64,000 bases of DNA from Aquamicrobium aerolatum DSM 21857 (GCF_900113935.1 NZ_FORF01000015.1:1-64000), one strand, 5' to 3'. Numbered from the stretch's first letter, positions 1 through 7,959 are shown. Translations and numbers: made by a program. Notes: generated by a model not told the origin, from the letters alone.

Positions 1-191
1 TCCACCTCGTCTCGAAGCTTTACGAGCGCACCAGCGTCATCATCACCACCAATCTCGCTTTCGCAGAATGGCCGAGCGTCTTCGGCGACGCCAAGATGAC
101 GACCGCACTGCTGGACAGGCTCACGCACCACTGCGAAATCGTCGAGACCGGAAACGAATCCTGGCGCTTCAAAAGCCGCTCTCAAAGCTAA
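1..191 (+). CDS. istB: IS21-family helper ATPase IstB, C-terminal fragment
   Basis: This is an open frame entering from the left edge and stopping at TAA 189-191. The translated tail contains the conserved IstB end, with the sensor-1-like stretch [19 protein letters not shown], then [11 protein letters not shown] and a final ESWRFK. IstB is the AAA+ partner of the IstA transposase and controls target choice. Only about 62 residues are present; the rest, including the Walker motifs, lies upstream of the window. It is therefore partial because of the window edge, not visibly broken. Confidence 0.85.
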   Translation, partial: HLVSKLYERTSVIITTNLAFAEWPSVFGDAKMTTALLDRLTHHCEIVETGNESWRFKSRSQS

Positions 192-261
192 AGCCGAAAA
201 GCCAATCAGCCGCGCCCGATCAGGCTGTGCAACCCCGACCAGCTTCGCCTGATCGGGCGCT

Positions 262-327
262 AACCGGCGTGCCCTTCACAAGCTCTAACCGGGGTCCCTT
301 TTACACGAAAAGGCGGGGTCCCGTTTC
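262..327 (+). repeat. Tandem terminal repeats of the IS21 element
   Basis: Three related units of roughly 18 bases are spaced about 24-26 bases apart: TAACCGGCGTGCCCTTCAC (from 261), TAACCGGGGTCCCTTTTAC (from 285) and GCGGGGTCCCGTTTCCAC (from 313). Multiple terminal repeats near the ends are characteristic of IS21-family elements, where they are taken to be transposase-binding sites. Confidence 0.65.
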
Positions 328-341
328 CACGGTCATTGACA

Positions 342-979
342 ATCTCGCCCTTGCGCGACTGGCGTGTGGTGGTGGTGACATGAAGTGCCTGCTGCACGGC
401 CTGATAGATGGTCTCGACAGGCAAGCCGAGCGCTGTACCGATGCCGGCAGCGGCCGAAGGCCCGAGATGGGCGATATGGTCGATCTTGTGCTCATGCAGG
501 CAGATGCCCTTCACCAGATTGACCTGTACCTCGTACCCGGTGGCGATGCCCTTGGCGAGCGCCGCGCCATTGAGGCCGACATGCTGGGCGACAGCGAGGA
601 TCGCCGGAATATTGTCGCCTGGATGTGAATAGTCGGCGGCGAGGAAGGTGTCGTGAAAGTCGAGTTCGCGTACTGCGACGCCATTGGCCCATGCCGCCCA
701 TTCCGGCGAAACGCGCTCCGCGGTCGAAAGTCCGAACACCGTCGCGCCGGGCAGGAAAGGATGCGCCTGCGCCTGCACACGGGCGCTGGCCACCGGACGG
801 CGCGCCAGCGAGGCCGCGGCGACGGCTGCGTTGTCGATGATACGATTGCCGATCATCTCGATGACATCATCATCGAGCGCGACGTCATCGGCGGCAATGG
901 AAGCAATCTTCCAGGCAAGCTGGTCCTCGCGAGCGAGATTTTCGGCGGATTTGTAAGTGCGAACCTTATGCTGCTTCAC
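342..979 (-). pseudogene. MmgE/PrpD family dehydratase, 3' end removed by IS21
   Basis: This is the N-terminal part (about 210 residues) of an MmgE/PrpD-family protein, the family of 2-methylcitrate dehydratase used in propionate catabolism. Recognisable segments are [43 protein letters not shown] and [14 protein letters not shown]. Homology stops exactly at the IS edge; the frame then runs on through IS sequence to 260. A full-length family member has about 450-500 residues, so more than half is missing. The start is taken as GTG 979, where the frame reads [11 protein letters not shown]. It is preceded by a GAGGAGC ribosome site and overlaps the stop of the thioesterase gene upstream (GTGA), so the two form one operon. 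PrpD itself versus another MmgE/PrpD paralogue cannot be decided. Confidence 0.85.
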
Positions 980-1398
980 GGATGAAGCTCCTCTTTTGCT
1001 GGTTGATCTGAAACAGGCACGGGAACGGGGTGGCCCTTGTCGTCGACGGCGATCATCATGAAGCGGCCGGTGATGGCAGGGGTGGCATCCTTGCCGGTGC
1101 AATCCTCAGGCGCGATCTCAACGATCACCGTCATCGAGGACTGGCCCTGAAAGGCGATGTGCGCGCGGATCGCGATGATCGACCCCTGTGGGACCGGCCG
1201 GAAGAACTCGATACAGTCGGCTTTCGCCATCACGACCGGTCCGCGAGCATGTCGCGTGGCGCAGACAAAAGCGGCCTTGCCCATAATCTGCAGCGCATTG
1301 AGGCCGTAGAGCGGACCGTGAGCACTGGCCTGTTCCGACAAAATCATTTCCAGAAATTGGGCCTCGGGGAGGCTCGATGTGCTCGCCTGCATGTTCAA
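976..1398 (-). CDS. Acyl-CoA thioesterase (hotdog fold, YciA-like)
   Basis: This 140-residue protein is the usual size of a single hotdog-domain acyl-CoA hydrolase. The helix-forming stretch with [20 protein letters not shown] and the later [20 protein letters not shown] match the substrate-binding helix and the following strand of this family. The C-terminal half, with [13 protein letters not shown] and [15 protein letters not shown], is the end of the sheet. It would hydrolyse acyl-CoA to free acid and CoA in the cytoplasm; the chain length is not predictable. It is the first gene of an operon whose second gene is the IS-truncated MmgE/PrpD gene, and it is divergent from a short-chain fatty acid regulator. 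That suggests a role in propionyl- or methylcitrate-related metabolism. Confidence 0.8.
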   Translation of the reverse strand: MNMQASTSSLPEAQFLEMILSEQASAHGPLYGLNALQIMGKAAFVCATRHARGPVVMAKADCIEFFRPVPQGSIIAIRAHIAFQGQSSMTVIVEIAPEDCTGKDATPAITGRFMMIAVDDKGHPVPVPVSDQPAKEELHP

Positions 1399-1486
1399 TT
1401 TGAATTGCCCGGTGACTTTTCAAATTCACATTATCCGCATAGAATTAGTCCTATAAAGGACTGAAATTGCAGAGTTTTGTGAAGCC

Positions 1487-1515
1487 AAACTTGTGAAGAT
1501 GCGAAGTTTGCGAAG
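1487..1515. promoter_or_regulatory. Candidate operator for the ScfR/RamB-type regulator in the divergent promoter
   Basis: Between the divergently transcribed thioesterase and regulator genes lies an inverted repeat AAACTT (1487-1492) and AAGTTT (1504-1509), continuing as AGTTTGCGAAG. The TTTGC(G/A)AA core resembles the TTTGCAAA boxes known for the RamB/ScfR class of XRE regulators. A further related stretch, GAGTTTTGTGAAG, lies just upstream at about 1473. The assignment to the adjacent regulator is inference. Confidence 0.45.
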
Positions 1516-1536
1516 TCCGAAGGAAGGAGCCTATAC

Positions 1537-2955
1537 GTGAAGAAGGCCTTCATGGGGGTACGCCTGAAGCGGCTGCGCGAGGAGCGCAAGCTCACCCAGC
1601 AGGCGCTGGCCGACGCGCTCGGCATCTCGCTCTCCTACCTCAACCAGATCGAGAACAATCAGCGGCCGCTGACCGTCCCGGTGCTGTTGAAGCTCAACGC
1701 CGCATTCGGCATGGACGTGCAGCTCTTTTCGGACAATGACGATGCGCGGCTGATCGGCGAATTGCGCGAGGCGCTGGCTGATCCAACTGTCGGCGAGAAC
1801 ATCGCCCTGGCCGATCTGCGGGAACTGGCGAGCAACATGCCGGCGCTCGCCCGCGCCTTCATTTCCCAGAGCCGGAGATTGAAGCAGGCCAGCGAGCAGG
1901 CTGCTGCCTATGCGGCAAGGGTTGGAGACGACCGGCAAGGAGAGGGGGTCTCGTTACCGTCGACTCCTTTCGAGGAAGTGCGCGATTTCTTCTTCGCCAG
2001 CCGCAACTATGTCGATGCGCTCGACCGAGCGGCAGAAACCGTCGCCCAGGAACTCGGCATGCCGATCGGTCGAATGGCTTCGGCGCTGGCCGGCAGACTG
2101 GAAGTAAAGCACGGACTGCGGCTGGCTGATCTTGAGGAAGATGCAGACTCCGGCGTACAGCGAAAGTACGATCCTGCGACGCGCACCCTCCGGCTCTCGC
2201 GCCGGTTGCGTGCGGGACAGCAGGCGTTCCAGATGGCGACACAACTTGCCTTTTTAGAACAACGCGAACTCATGGATGCTCTGGTCGCAGACGGGGCGTT
2301 TTCCAACGAGGAAGCCCGCTCGCTTGCTCATATCGGCCTGGCAAACTATTTCGCCGGTGCGCTCGTTCTGCCCTATACGCCGTTTCTCCAACTGGCTGAG
2401 CGCCTGCGCTACGATATCGATCTGCTCGGCCGCGATTTCGGGGTCGGCTTCGAGACGGTCTGCCATCGGCTCAGCACGCTTCAGCGACCCGAGGCGCGTG
2501 GCGTGCCGTTCTTCTTCGTCCGCGTTGATCGTGCCGGCAACATCTCGAAGCGGCAGTCGGCGACGGATTTCCACTTCTCGCGTGTCGGCGGGACTTGCCC
2601 ACTCTGGAACGTCTACGACGCCTTCTCCAATCCCGGCCAGATACTGACCCAAGTCGCGGAGATGCCGGACGGGCGCGCCTATCTCTGGATCGCCCGGATG
2701 GTGGAGAATTCGCGCGGCGGATACCGAACACCGACGAAAAGATTCGCAATCGGCCTTGGATGCGACCTGCACCACGCCGACCGGCTTGTCTATTCGCAAG
2801 GCATTGTCCAAGACCCGGTCGCACGAACACTGATCGGTGCCGGCTGCAAAGTGTGTGAACGGTCCGGCTGCTCTCAGCGAGCTTTCCCGCCGATCACGAA
2901 GACACTGGTCATCGACGACCGGCAGAGTTCATTCGCGCCGTATTCGACCGCCTGA
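1537..2955 (+). CDS. XRE-family short-chain fatty acid regulator (ScfR/RamB/PrpR class)
   Basis: Residues about 5-62 form an XRE helix-turn-helix (LTQQALADALGISLSYLNQIE). The middle (about 150-300) corresponds to the IrrE/ImmA-like region, here without a visible HEXXH zinc motif. The C-terminal DUF2083 domain ends with the cysteine cluster CKVCERSGCSQRAFPP. This arrangement and the 472-residue length are typical of regulators that control glyoxylate- or methylcitrate-cycle genes in response to short-chain acyl-CoA. It is divergent from the thioesterase-prpD operon, its probable target. The start is GTG 1537, preceded by GGAAGGAG at 1520-1527; ATG 1552 is an alternative. The regulator is intact although its likely target operon has been cut by an IS. 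Confidence 0.85.
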   Translation: MKKAFMGVRLKRLREERKLTQQALADALGISLSYLNQIENNQRPLTVPVLLKLNAAFGMDVQLFSDNDDARLIGELREALADPTVGENIALADLRELASNMPALARAFISQSRRLKQASEQAAAYAARVGDDRQGEGVSLPSTPFEEVRDFFFASRNYVDALDRAAETVAQELGMPIGRMASALAGRLEVKHGLRLADLEEDADSGVQRKYDPATRTLRLSRRLRAGQQAFQMATQLAFLEQRELMDALVADGAFSNEEARSLAHIGLANYFAGALVLPYTPFLQLAERLRYDIDLLGRDFGVGFETVCHRLSTLQRPEARGVPFFFVRVDRAGNISKRQSATDFHFSRVGGTCPLWNVYDAFSNPGQILTQVAEMPDGRAYLWIARMVENSRGGYRTPTKRFAIGLGCDLHHADRLVYSQGIVQDPVARTLIGAGCKVCERSGCSQRAFPPITKTLVIDDRQSSFAPYSTA

Positions 2956-3059
2956 CATAGTCCGAAGATCATCGCGTGCTGGCGCCAGGAGGGCGCCTTG
3001 CCTCGGCTGCGCATCGCCAGATCGACTCTGGTAACTAGTCGTCTCATGCAAATGTAAAT

Positions 3060-3079
3060 ATATAAACATTTCTTTATAT
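3060..3079. promoter_or_regulatory. AT-rich 20-bp palindrome upstream of the cobalamin riboswitch
   Basis: The sequence ATATAAACATTTCTTTATAT has perfect 7-bp arms around a 6-base spacer and stands in an AT-rich island of an otherwise GC-rich region. A TTGACT hexamer that could be a -35 box follows at 3085-3090. The palindrome looks like the AT-rich operators of ArsR-family methionine-cycle regulators (SahR/SamR) in alphaproteobacteria. That identity is inference from overall pattern. Confidence 0.4.
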
Positions 3080-3121
3080 CGTATTGACTTTGCCGGCTGT
3101 TTGCCCGAGGGTGATCGTGTC

Positions 3122-3300
3122 ATGGTTCTCTGGTCATCCTTGCGATGCGCCGGAGCTAAGAGGGAAGCCGGTGCGCGCGAATGCAATGCCGGAGCTGCCC
3201 CCGCAACTGTAAGCGGCGAGCCGAAATCCACTGATGTCACTGAGGCCTGGGCCTTGGGAAGACGGACGGAGGCTGCAACCCGCGAGCCAGGAGACCTGCC
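3122..3300 (+). promoter_or_regulatory. Cobalamin (B12) riboswitch
   Basis: The stretch contains the B12-box signature GCCCCCGCAACTGTAAGC near 3196-3213 and the upstream TAAGAGGGAAGCCGGTG element. The CACTG...GGGAAGACGG segment and CGCGAGCCAGGAGACC at the 3' side complete the pattern. The closing stem can be drawn between GGTTCTCTGG (3124-3133) and CCAGGAGACC (3287-3296). These are the hallmarks of the adenosylcobalamin-class aptamer. The expression platform must lie in 3300-3414, where GCGGGGTGTCCCG and a small CCCAA/TTGGG hairpin just before the mesX start are candidates. It should repress mesX-mesD when B12 is sufficient. Confidence 0.93.
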
Positions 3301-3414
3301 CTGACATGTAACGTCCACGGGCGGGGTGTCCCGGTGTGCCGTAGCGGAAGCCGCGTGGCGGTCTGTCTTGCTATGTGTCCGCTGATCCTTGCCCCCAACT
3401 TATTTGGGTAAGCC

Positions 3415-4461
3415 ATGTCTCAAACCGCAACTCGAATTGCCGCCCCGGTCGTGACGATCGTTGATCCCCGGCCGAGCGCGACGGGAAACGACTTCACATT
3501 CCGCCTCAAGAGGATTCGCTTTGATGAGGATTACCGCCCCTCGGAAAATACGCGCATCACGACGAATTTTGCCAATCTGGCCAGAGGTGAGAACCGGCAG
3601 GAAAACCTGCGCAATGCGTTGAAGATGATCGATAATCGTTGCAATGCACTGGCGCATTGGGACAATCCCACGAGTGATCGCTACTCGGTAGAGCTTGAAA
3701 TCATCTCCGTCGAGATGGACGTCGCTTCGGCAACGAGCGAACCCTTTCCGCTGATCGAAATGCTCAAGACGACCATCGTCGACAGGAAGACGAACCGACG
3801 CATCGACGGCATCGTCGGCAATAATTTCTCCTCTTATGTGCGCGATTACGATTTCAGCGTTGTCCTGCCTGCGTACAACAGGAACCGAACCGAATTCACC
3901 GTGCCCGACGATTTCGGTGTGCTGCATGGAAACCTGTTCAAGTGCTTCCTCGATTCCGATGTCTACAGGGAGAATTTCACCAAGCGGCCGGTCATATGCC
4001 TCAGCGCCTCGGGCAGCAGAACATACAGGCGGACGGAAAGCCGTCACCCCGTATTGGGGGTCGAATACCAGCAGGACGAATTGTCATCGACCGATCTGTA
4101 TTTCCAGAAAATGGGATTGCAGGTTCGCTATTTCATGCCCCCGGACAGCGTTGCGCCTTTCGCGTTTTACCATCTTGGAGACCTGACCGGAGACTATACC
4201 AATCTGGAACTGATCGGCACGATCAGCACGATGGAGACCTTTCAGAAGATCTATCGACCCGAGATTTACAACGCCAACTCCGTCGCGGGCGTCCACTATC
4301 AGCCCAGCCTGAAGCATCAGGACTATTCGCTGACCCGCATCGTTTATGACCGCGAAGAACGTAGCCGGCTTGCCGTCGAGCAGGGAAAATTCACGGAAGA
4401 GCGGATCATCAAACCATACAAAGCCATCTTCGAGCGCTGGGTTGGCACCAATGCCCTTTGA
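3415..4461 (+). CDS. mesX: MesX (DUF1852), partner of the folate-independent methionine synthase
   Basis: This 348-residue protein belongs to DUF1852, which is almost always encoded next to a short MetE-like protein. In the characterised pair, MesX is required together with oxygen for MesD to make methionine without B12 and without folate; its chemical role is unknown. Family-like segments are FTFRLKRIRFDEDYRPSENT, RQENLRNALKMIDNRCNALA, HWDNPTSDRYSVELEII and SVAGVHYQPSLKHQDYSLTR. There is no signal peptide and it is probably cytoplasmic. It is the first gene after the B12 riboswitch. It starts at ATG 3415 with no strong Shine-Dalgarno, so translation may be the regulated step. Its stop overlaps an ATG (4451) in the mesD frame, which suggests coupled translation. 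Confidence 0.9.
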   Translation: MSQTATRIAAPVVTIVDPRPSATGNDFTFRLKRIRFDEDYRPSENTRITTNFANLARGENRQENLRNALKMIDNRCNALAHWDNPTSDRYSVELEIISVEMDVASATSEPFPLIEMLKTTIVDRKTNRRIDGIVGNNFSSYVRDYDFSVVLPAYNRNRTEFTVPDDFGVLHGNLFKCFLDSDVYRENFTKRPVICLSASGSRTYRRTESRHPVLGVEYQQDELSSTDLYFQKMGLQVRYFMPPDSVAPFAFYHLGDLTGDYTNLELIGTISTMETFQKIYRPEIYNANSVAGVHYQPSLKHQDYSLTRIVYDREERSRLAVEQGKFTEERIIKPYKAIFERWVGTNAL

Positions 4462-4489
4462 TCAACCGAACCACACAAGGTCATCTGTC

Positions 4490-5518
4490 TTGAAAAAACT
4501 CTTGCCCACGTCAACCGCCGGCAGCCTGCCGAAGCCCTCCTGGCTCGCGGAACCGGAAAAGCTCTGGTCTCCATGGAAGCTACAGGATGAGGAACTGATC
4601 GCAGGCAAGCAGGATGCTCTGCGTCTGTCCCTCGACGATCAGCGTCAGGCAGGCATCGATATCGTCAGTGATGGCGAGCAAACGCGCCAGCATTTCGTCA
4701 CCACCTTTATCGAACATCTCGATGGCGTTGATTTCGAGAAGCGTGAAACTGTCAGAATTCGCAATCGCTATGATGCGAGCGTGCCGACGGTCGTCGGTGC
4801 GGTCTCCCGCCAAAAGCCGGTTTTTGTGGAAGATGCCAGATTTCTGCGTCAGCAGACCAGCCAGCCCATCAAATGGGCGCTGCCTGGTCCCATGACGATG
4901 ATCGATACGCTTTATGATGCGCACTATAAAAGTCGCGAGAAACTGGCCTGGGAGTTCGCCAAAGTCCTCAATGAAGAAGCGAAGGAGCTGGAGGCTGCTG
5001 GCGTCGATATCATCCAGTTCGACGAACCCGCCTTCAATGTCTTCTTCGATGAGGTGAACGACTGGGGCATCGCCACCTTGGAGCGGGCCATCGAGGGGCT
5101 CACCTGCGAAACCGCCGTCCACATCTGCTACGGCTACGGCATCAAGGCCAATACGGACTGGAAGAACACGCTGGGGTCGGAGTGGCGGCAGTACGAGGAA
5201 TCGTTCCCGAAACTGCAGCAATCCAGCATCGACCTGATCTCGCTGGAATGTCACAACTCGCATGTGCCGATCGACCTGATCGAACTCATCCGCGGCAAGA
5301 AAGTGATGGTCGGTGCCATCGATGTGGCGTCGAACACTATCGAGACCCCGGAGGAAGTCGCCGAAACCCTGCGAAAAGCGCTGAAATTCGTAAATGCAGA
5401 CAAACTCTATCCCTGCACGAATTGCGGCATGGCCCCACTGTCCCGTCAGGTAGCCACCGGCAAGCTGAAGGCCTTGAGTGCAGGCGCAGAGATCGTCCGA
5501 AAGGAACTTTCCGCGTAA
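4490..5518 (+). CDS. mesD: MesD, core-MetE-type folate-independent methionine synthase
   Basis: The product of about 342 residues corresponds only to the C-terminal catalytic half of cobalamin-independent methionine synthase and lacks the N-terminal folate-binding half of MetE. Zinc and homocysteine-site segments are visible: DIVSDGEQTRQHF, IIQFDEPAFNVF, HICYGYG, SLECHNSH and YPCTNCGMAPLSR. MesD makes methionine from homocysteine with a methyl donor that is not 5-methyl-THF. It needs MesX and oxygen. I place the start at TTG 4490, because homologues begin with the KKLLPTSTAGSLPKP segment and an AAGG lies nearby. ATG 4451, overlapping mesX, would add 13 residues. Both genes are under the riboswitch, so this is the low-B12 alternative to MetH. 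Confidence 0.9.
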   Translation: MKKLLPTSTAGSLPKPSWLAEPEKLWSPWKLQDEELIAGKQDALRLSLDDQRQAGIDIVSDGEQTRQHFVTTFIEHLDGVDFEKRETVRIRNRYDASVPTVVGAVSRQKPVFVEDARFLRQQTSQPIKWALPGPMTMIDTLYDAHYKSREKLAWEFAKVLNEEAKELEAAGVDIIQFDEPAFNVFFDEVNDWGIATLERAIEGLTCETAVHICYGYGIKANTDWKNTLGSEWRQYEESFPKLQQSSIDLISLECHNSHVPIDLIELIRGKKVMVGAIDVASNTIETPEEVAETLRKALKFVNADKLYPCTNCGMAPLSRQVATGKLKALSAGAEIVRKELSA

Positions 5519-5915
5519 GGTTTGAGTTCAATCAGGTCCGCAGTAGGATTGTGGCGGTAAGCCTTCGCAGAAGGCGAGCCACGAGCTTTTGGGCAACATT
5601 CTGAGAATGCAGTGTAAAGGCGAACCGCGTGAAGTCGATGAGCGTGAGGGCGGTGGTCGACGCTCGCTTTCATCGCGATCGTTGAGAATCTGCCACTGAC
5701 GCCAAGAGCTTAGTTCGCCGAATTGATCGGCGGGCTTGTTGGGTCGCTGCGTTTGCGGGCGACCCAATCTTGGAAGCGGCATCGTTCTGTAGAGTCATTC
5801 TTGCCACTCGCACCTGAGGCAGACGAGAGGCGATGTGAGATCATGGTACGTGCTGCTCTGATCGCGATCTAGCTAAATGTCTCGTAGGGCAGTGTCTGCG
5901 TAAGAGGCCACCTTA
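5519..5915. other. Intergenic stretch without a supported gene
   Basis: About 400 bases separate mesD from the VIT transporter, which converge. Short frames of up to 84 codons occur on the minus strand, but none gives a recognisable protein. The only clear structure is the inverted repeat at 5739-5767. It may be remnant DNA. Confidence 0.5.
5739..5767. repeat. 9-bp inverted repeat with 11-base loop
   Basis: TTGGGTCGC (5739-5747) is exactly complementary to GCGACCCAA (5759-5767). No T-run follows on either strand, so it is not a convincing intrinsic terminator. It could be the remnant of a mobile element end. Confidence 0.5.
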
Positions 5916-6617
5916 TCAGACGCTCACGCCAAAGATCCGCCCTACACCAGCGGTGATCGCCATCGCTGCGGCTCCCCAGAAGAGCACCCGAAGCGTCGCC
6001 GGCAATTTGGGAGCACCGCCCGAATGAGCTCCCAGCGCTCCCAGCACCGCCAAGCATACCAGCGTCGATGAAACCACGACCGGAATGATTTTGTCTGTGG
6101 GTGCCAGAAGTGCCGAGGCGAGAGGAATTGCGGCAGCGACCGAGAATGTGAGCGCTGATGTGAGCGCCGCCTGTAAAGGTTTGGCAGCGTGAATTTCTGA
6201 CAATCCAAGTTCCTCGCGTACATGGGCGCTGACCGCGTCGTGTTCTGTCAGCTCTCGAGCTACTAAAGCCGCGGTCCCGGCCGAAAGGCCACGAGATTCG
6301 AAGATAGAAGCAAGCTCAGCCTCTTCCTCTCGGGGGTTGTCCAGAATGGCAGCGCGTTCCCGCACGATATCCGCCCGCTCGACATCAGCTTGCGAGCTGA
6401 CCGAAACATACTCGCCGGCGGCCATGGACATTGCCCCTGCCGCAAGAGCTGCGGCGCCCGCGACCAGAATTGCACTTCGACCAGGATCGGCGGCGGCGAC
6501 GCCAACAATCAGCGAAGAGACGGAAACGATTCCATCGTTCGCTCCGAGCACGGCCGCGCGTAGCCAACCCGCTCTATCGATGAAGTGAGGCTCTTCGTGT
6601 GCCGATTTATATTCCAT
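5916..6617 (-). CDS. VIT1/CCC1 family iron/manganese transporter
   Basis: This 233-residue membrane protein has the VIT/CCC1 pattern. After a short polar start (EEPHFIDRAGWLRAAVLGAND) come GIVSVSSLIVGVAAA and AGAMSMAAGEYVSVSSQADV, followed by a charged cytoplasmic segment (about 75-145). Three C-terminal hydrophobic segments end the protein. Family members move Fe2+ or Mn2+ out of the cytoplasm. The glutamate-rich loop that binds metal in plant VIT1 corresponds to the ERADIVRERAAILDNPREEE-type region. The start is ATG 6617, with GGAG a few bases upstream inside the end of the preceding small frame. The two would be co-transcribed. Confidence 0.88.
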   Translation of the reverse strand: MEYKSAHEEPHFIDRAGWLRAAVLGANDGIVSVSSLIVGVAAADPGRSAILVAGAAALAAGAMSMAAGEYVSVSSQADVERADIVRERAAILDNPREEEAELASIFESRGLSAGTAALVARELTEHDAVSAHVREELGLSEIHAAKPLQAALTSALTFSVAAAIPLASALLAPTDKIIPVVVSSTLVCLAVLGALGAHSGGAPKLPATLRVLFWGAAAMAITAGVGRIFGVSV

Positions 6618-6622
6618 CGAAG

Positions 6623-6863
6623 TCAGTCTCCTGCAATGCCGTTCGGCATCTCACCATGCTGCGCGAGGATGATTGCCTCTTCCAGCACTTCACCTGTTTC
6701 TGCATCAAGCTGTTTGCAAGGCAGCGATAGCGCCAGCCGATCAACCAGCGTCACGCTCGGCCGGCTTGATCGCTTCGTCGGCGTCTTGAACGCCCATCTG
6801 CCGGGGCTGGATAATGCAAAACGTTCTTTGCCATCATCCGATATCCATTTTTGAGTTAGGCAT
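6623..6863 (-). pseudogene. Small conserved-looking gene with a one-base frameshift
   Basis: Reading from ATG 6863, the frame stops after nine codons (MPNSKMDIG). If one A of the AAAAA run at 6848-6852 is dropped, the frame continues as MPNSK-WISDDGKERFALSSPGRWAF and runs about 80 residues to TGA at 6623. That stretch includes TPTKRSSRPSVTLVDRLAL and ends EMPNGIAGD. The long clean frame, its use of coding-like codons and its stop only 5 bases before the VIT start argue that it is or was a real gene in the same operon. The defect could be a genuine mutation, a sequencing indel in a homopolymer, or slippage. I do not recognise the family. Confidence 0.55.
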
Positions 6864-6968
6864 GGGCTCTCTCCCTAGCCAAAGAGCCTGCTCTCGCAAT
6901 GAATGTTTACCGCCATTCGCTGTGTTGGCGGCGCTGCTGTGAAGCGGCCGCTAAAATTAACCGTCGTT

Positions 6969-7418
6969 TTAGTCGTCGATGGCCTGTCTGCCTGTCATGT
7001 GCTCAATGACGATTCTGTAGAACAGATGTGGTGATATTGTTGCCAAGGGTGGTGTGACGGGCTTGAGCGCACCCGGCTCCCACCAATTGGCGTGCCTGCT
7101 CAGCAGGGACCATGCATGTTCTCGCTCGTGCTTGAAGCCAATTCTGTCTGGTAGTTCTTCAAAGACGCCATTGATGACAACGCTCTTCCAAGCTCGACCC
7201 TCGCCGAACTCGTCAATCTGAATGCACACTTTGGGATTGATCCGCATCCAGTCGACTTTTTGACCGGGCATCGAAAAGCTGTACAGGTAATTGCCAAAGA
7301 ATGAGAACGTGATTGGAACGACGTATGGCTGACCATCTTTGGCGCATGCCAAGCGTCCTTGCCTGCTGGACGCTAGAAGAGCTTGAATCTGCTGTTTGTC
7401 TAACTCTCTGATAATCAT
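6969..7418 (-). CDS. Pyridoxamine 5'-phosphate oxidase family flavin-binding protein
   Basis: This 149-residue split-barrel protein of the PNPOx-like superfamily resembles the NimA/general stress FMN-binding group rather than true PdxH. Typical segments are SRQGRLACAKDGQPYVVPI at the N-terminus, SFFGNYLYSFSMPGQKVDWM, NPKVCIQIDEFGEGRAWKSV and a C-terminal FYRIVIEHMTGRQA. It probably binds FMN or another cofactor in the cytoplasm; the reaction is unknown. It stands alone on the minus strand with its own start (ATG 7418), preceded by GAGAG. Confidence 0.8.
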   Translation of the reverse strand: MIIRELDKQQIQALLASSRQGRLACAKDGQPYVVPITFSFFGNYLYSFSMPGQKVDWMRINPKVCIQIDEFGEGRAWKSVVINGVFEELPDRIGFKHEREHAWSLLSRHANWWEPGALKPVTPPLATISPHLFYRIVIEHMTGRQAIDD

Positions 7419-7544
7419 CTCTCAGCCCTCAGAAAAGCCGTGCGACCCTAAAACAAATTCACCTTAAAACCGCCAAGCATGCAACATCTTGCTACCTTAC
7501 GCGGAGCCCATCAAGCATGACAACGCTACCCGAAGCGCCGCGGA

Positions 7545-7724
7545 CCCTACGCCGAGATCAACCTTCTTTCCTTTCCGTATGTGCTCCAGAAGCGTTTGCC
7601 CAAAACAGCTTTGGGCTGGCTAGGCTCGACGAATGCCGAGCTGCATGGGGCCGGCGAGGCAGCTGGCACCTATCGTGAGTATTTCATCGAGAACGCAGAC
7701 TACACGACGGTCCGGTTCCATTAG
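7545..7724 (+). pseudogene. Fragment of an unidentified protein-coding gene
   Basis: An open frame without a good start reads YAEINLLSFPYVLQKRLP, then GWLGSTNAELHGAGEAAG, TYREYFIENADYTTVRFH and a stop at TAG 7722-7724. The residue composition looks like a real protein C-terminus. Upstream the frame is lost, so it is probably the 3' remnant of a decayed gene. I do not recognise the family. Confidence 0.35.
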
Positions 7725-7791
7725 GAACTGCGCATGATCACGATGCCGCCCTGACCAGAACGGGCGCGGTATTTTCTGCTAGGGTCTCGCC

Positions 7792-7959
7792 TCAGATGAT
7801 GAGCTGCATACGGCGCTCCAGTGCAGCGGCGTCTTGTCTGCTCGAACGTGCGAGTTCCCGATCACGAATAGTTCCGGGATCCGCTGATGCCTTGGCTAGA
7901 TCGCATGGCCGCGCTGGATTGGAGCGCTGTAGGGTGTCTGCAGCAGCAAGGTTTTCCAC
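7792..7959 (-). CDS. Possible small ORF or gene remnant (55 codons)
   Basis: The frame runs from GTG 7959 (VENLAAADTLQRSNPARP) to TGA 7792 (ALERRMQLII). The arginine- and alanine-rich, helix-prone C-terminus RDRELARSSRQDAAALERR looks protein-like, but there is no clear ribosome site and no recognised family. It may be a remnant. Confidence 0.25.
   Translation of the reverse strand: MENLAAADTLQRSNPARPCDLAKASADPGTIRDRELARSSRQDAAALERRMQLII

Larger units (their letters stand above)
1..341 (+). mobile_element. IS21-family insertion sequence, right end only
   Basis: The first 191 bases encode the C-terminus of an IstB-type transposition ATPase. They are followed by a non-coding end with repeated GGGTCCC-containing units, as in IS21-family elements. 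The outer edge is placed at 341 because the complementary strand there begins TGTCAATGACC and, immediately beyond it, the protein homology of an MmgE/PrpD gene starts abruptly. The left part of the element, including istA, lies outside the window. The exact boundary and any target duplication cannot be fixed from one end. Confidence 0.8.

Noticed and set aside
2929-3318. A minus-strand 129-codon frame over the riboswitch region
   Set aside because: It covers the B12 aptamer and promoter, has no family pattern and no ribosome site.
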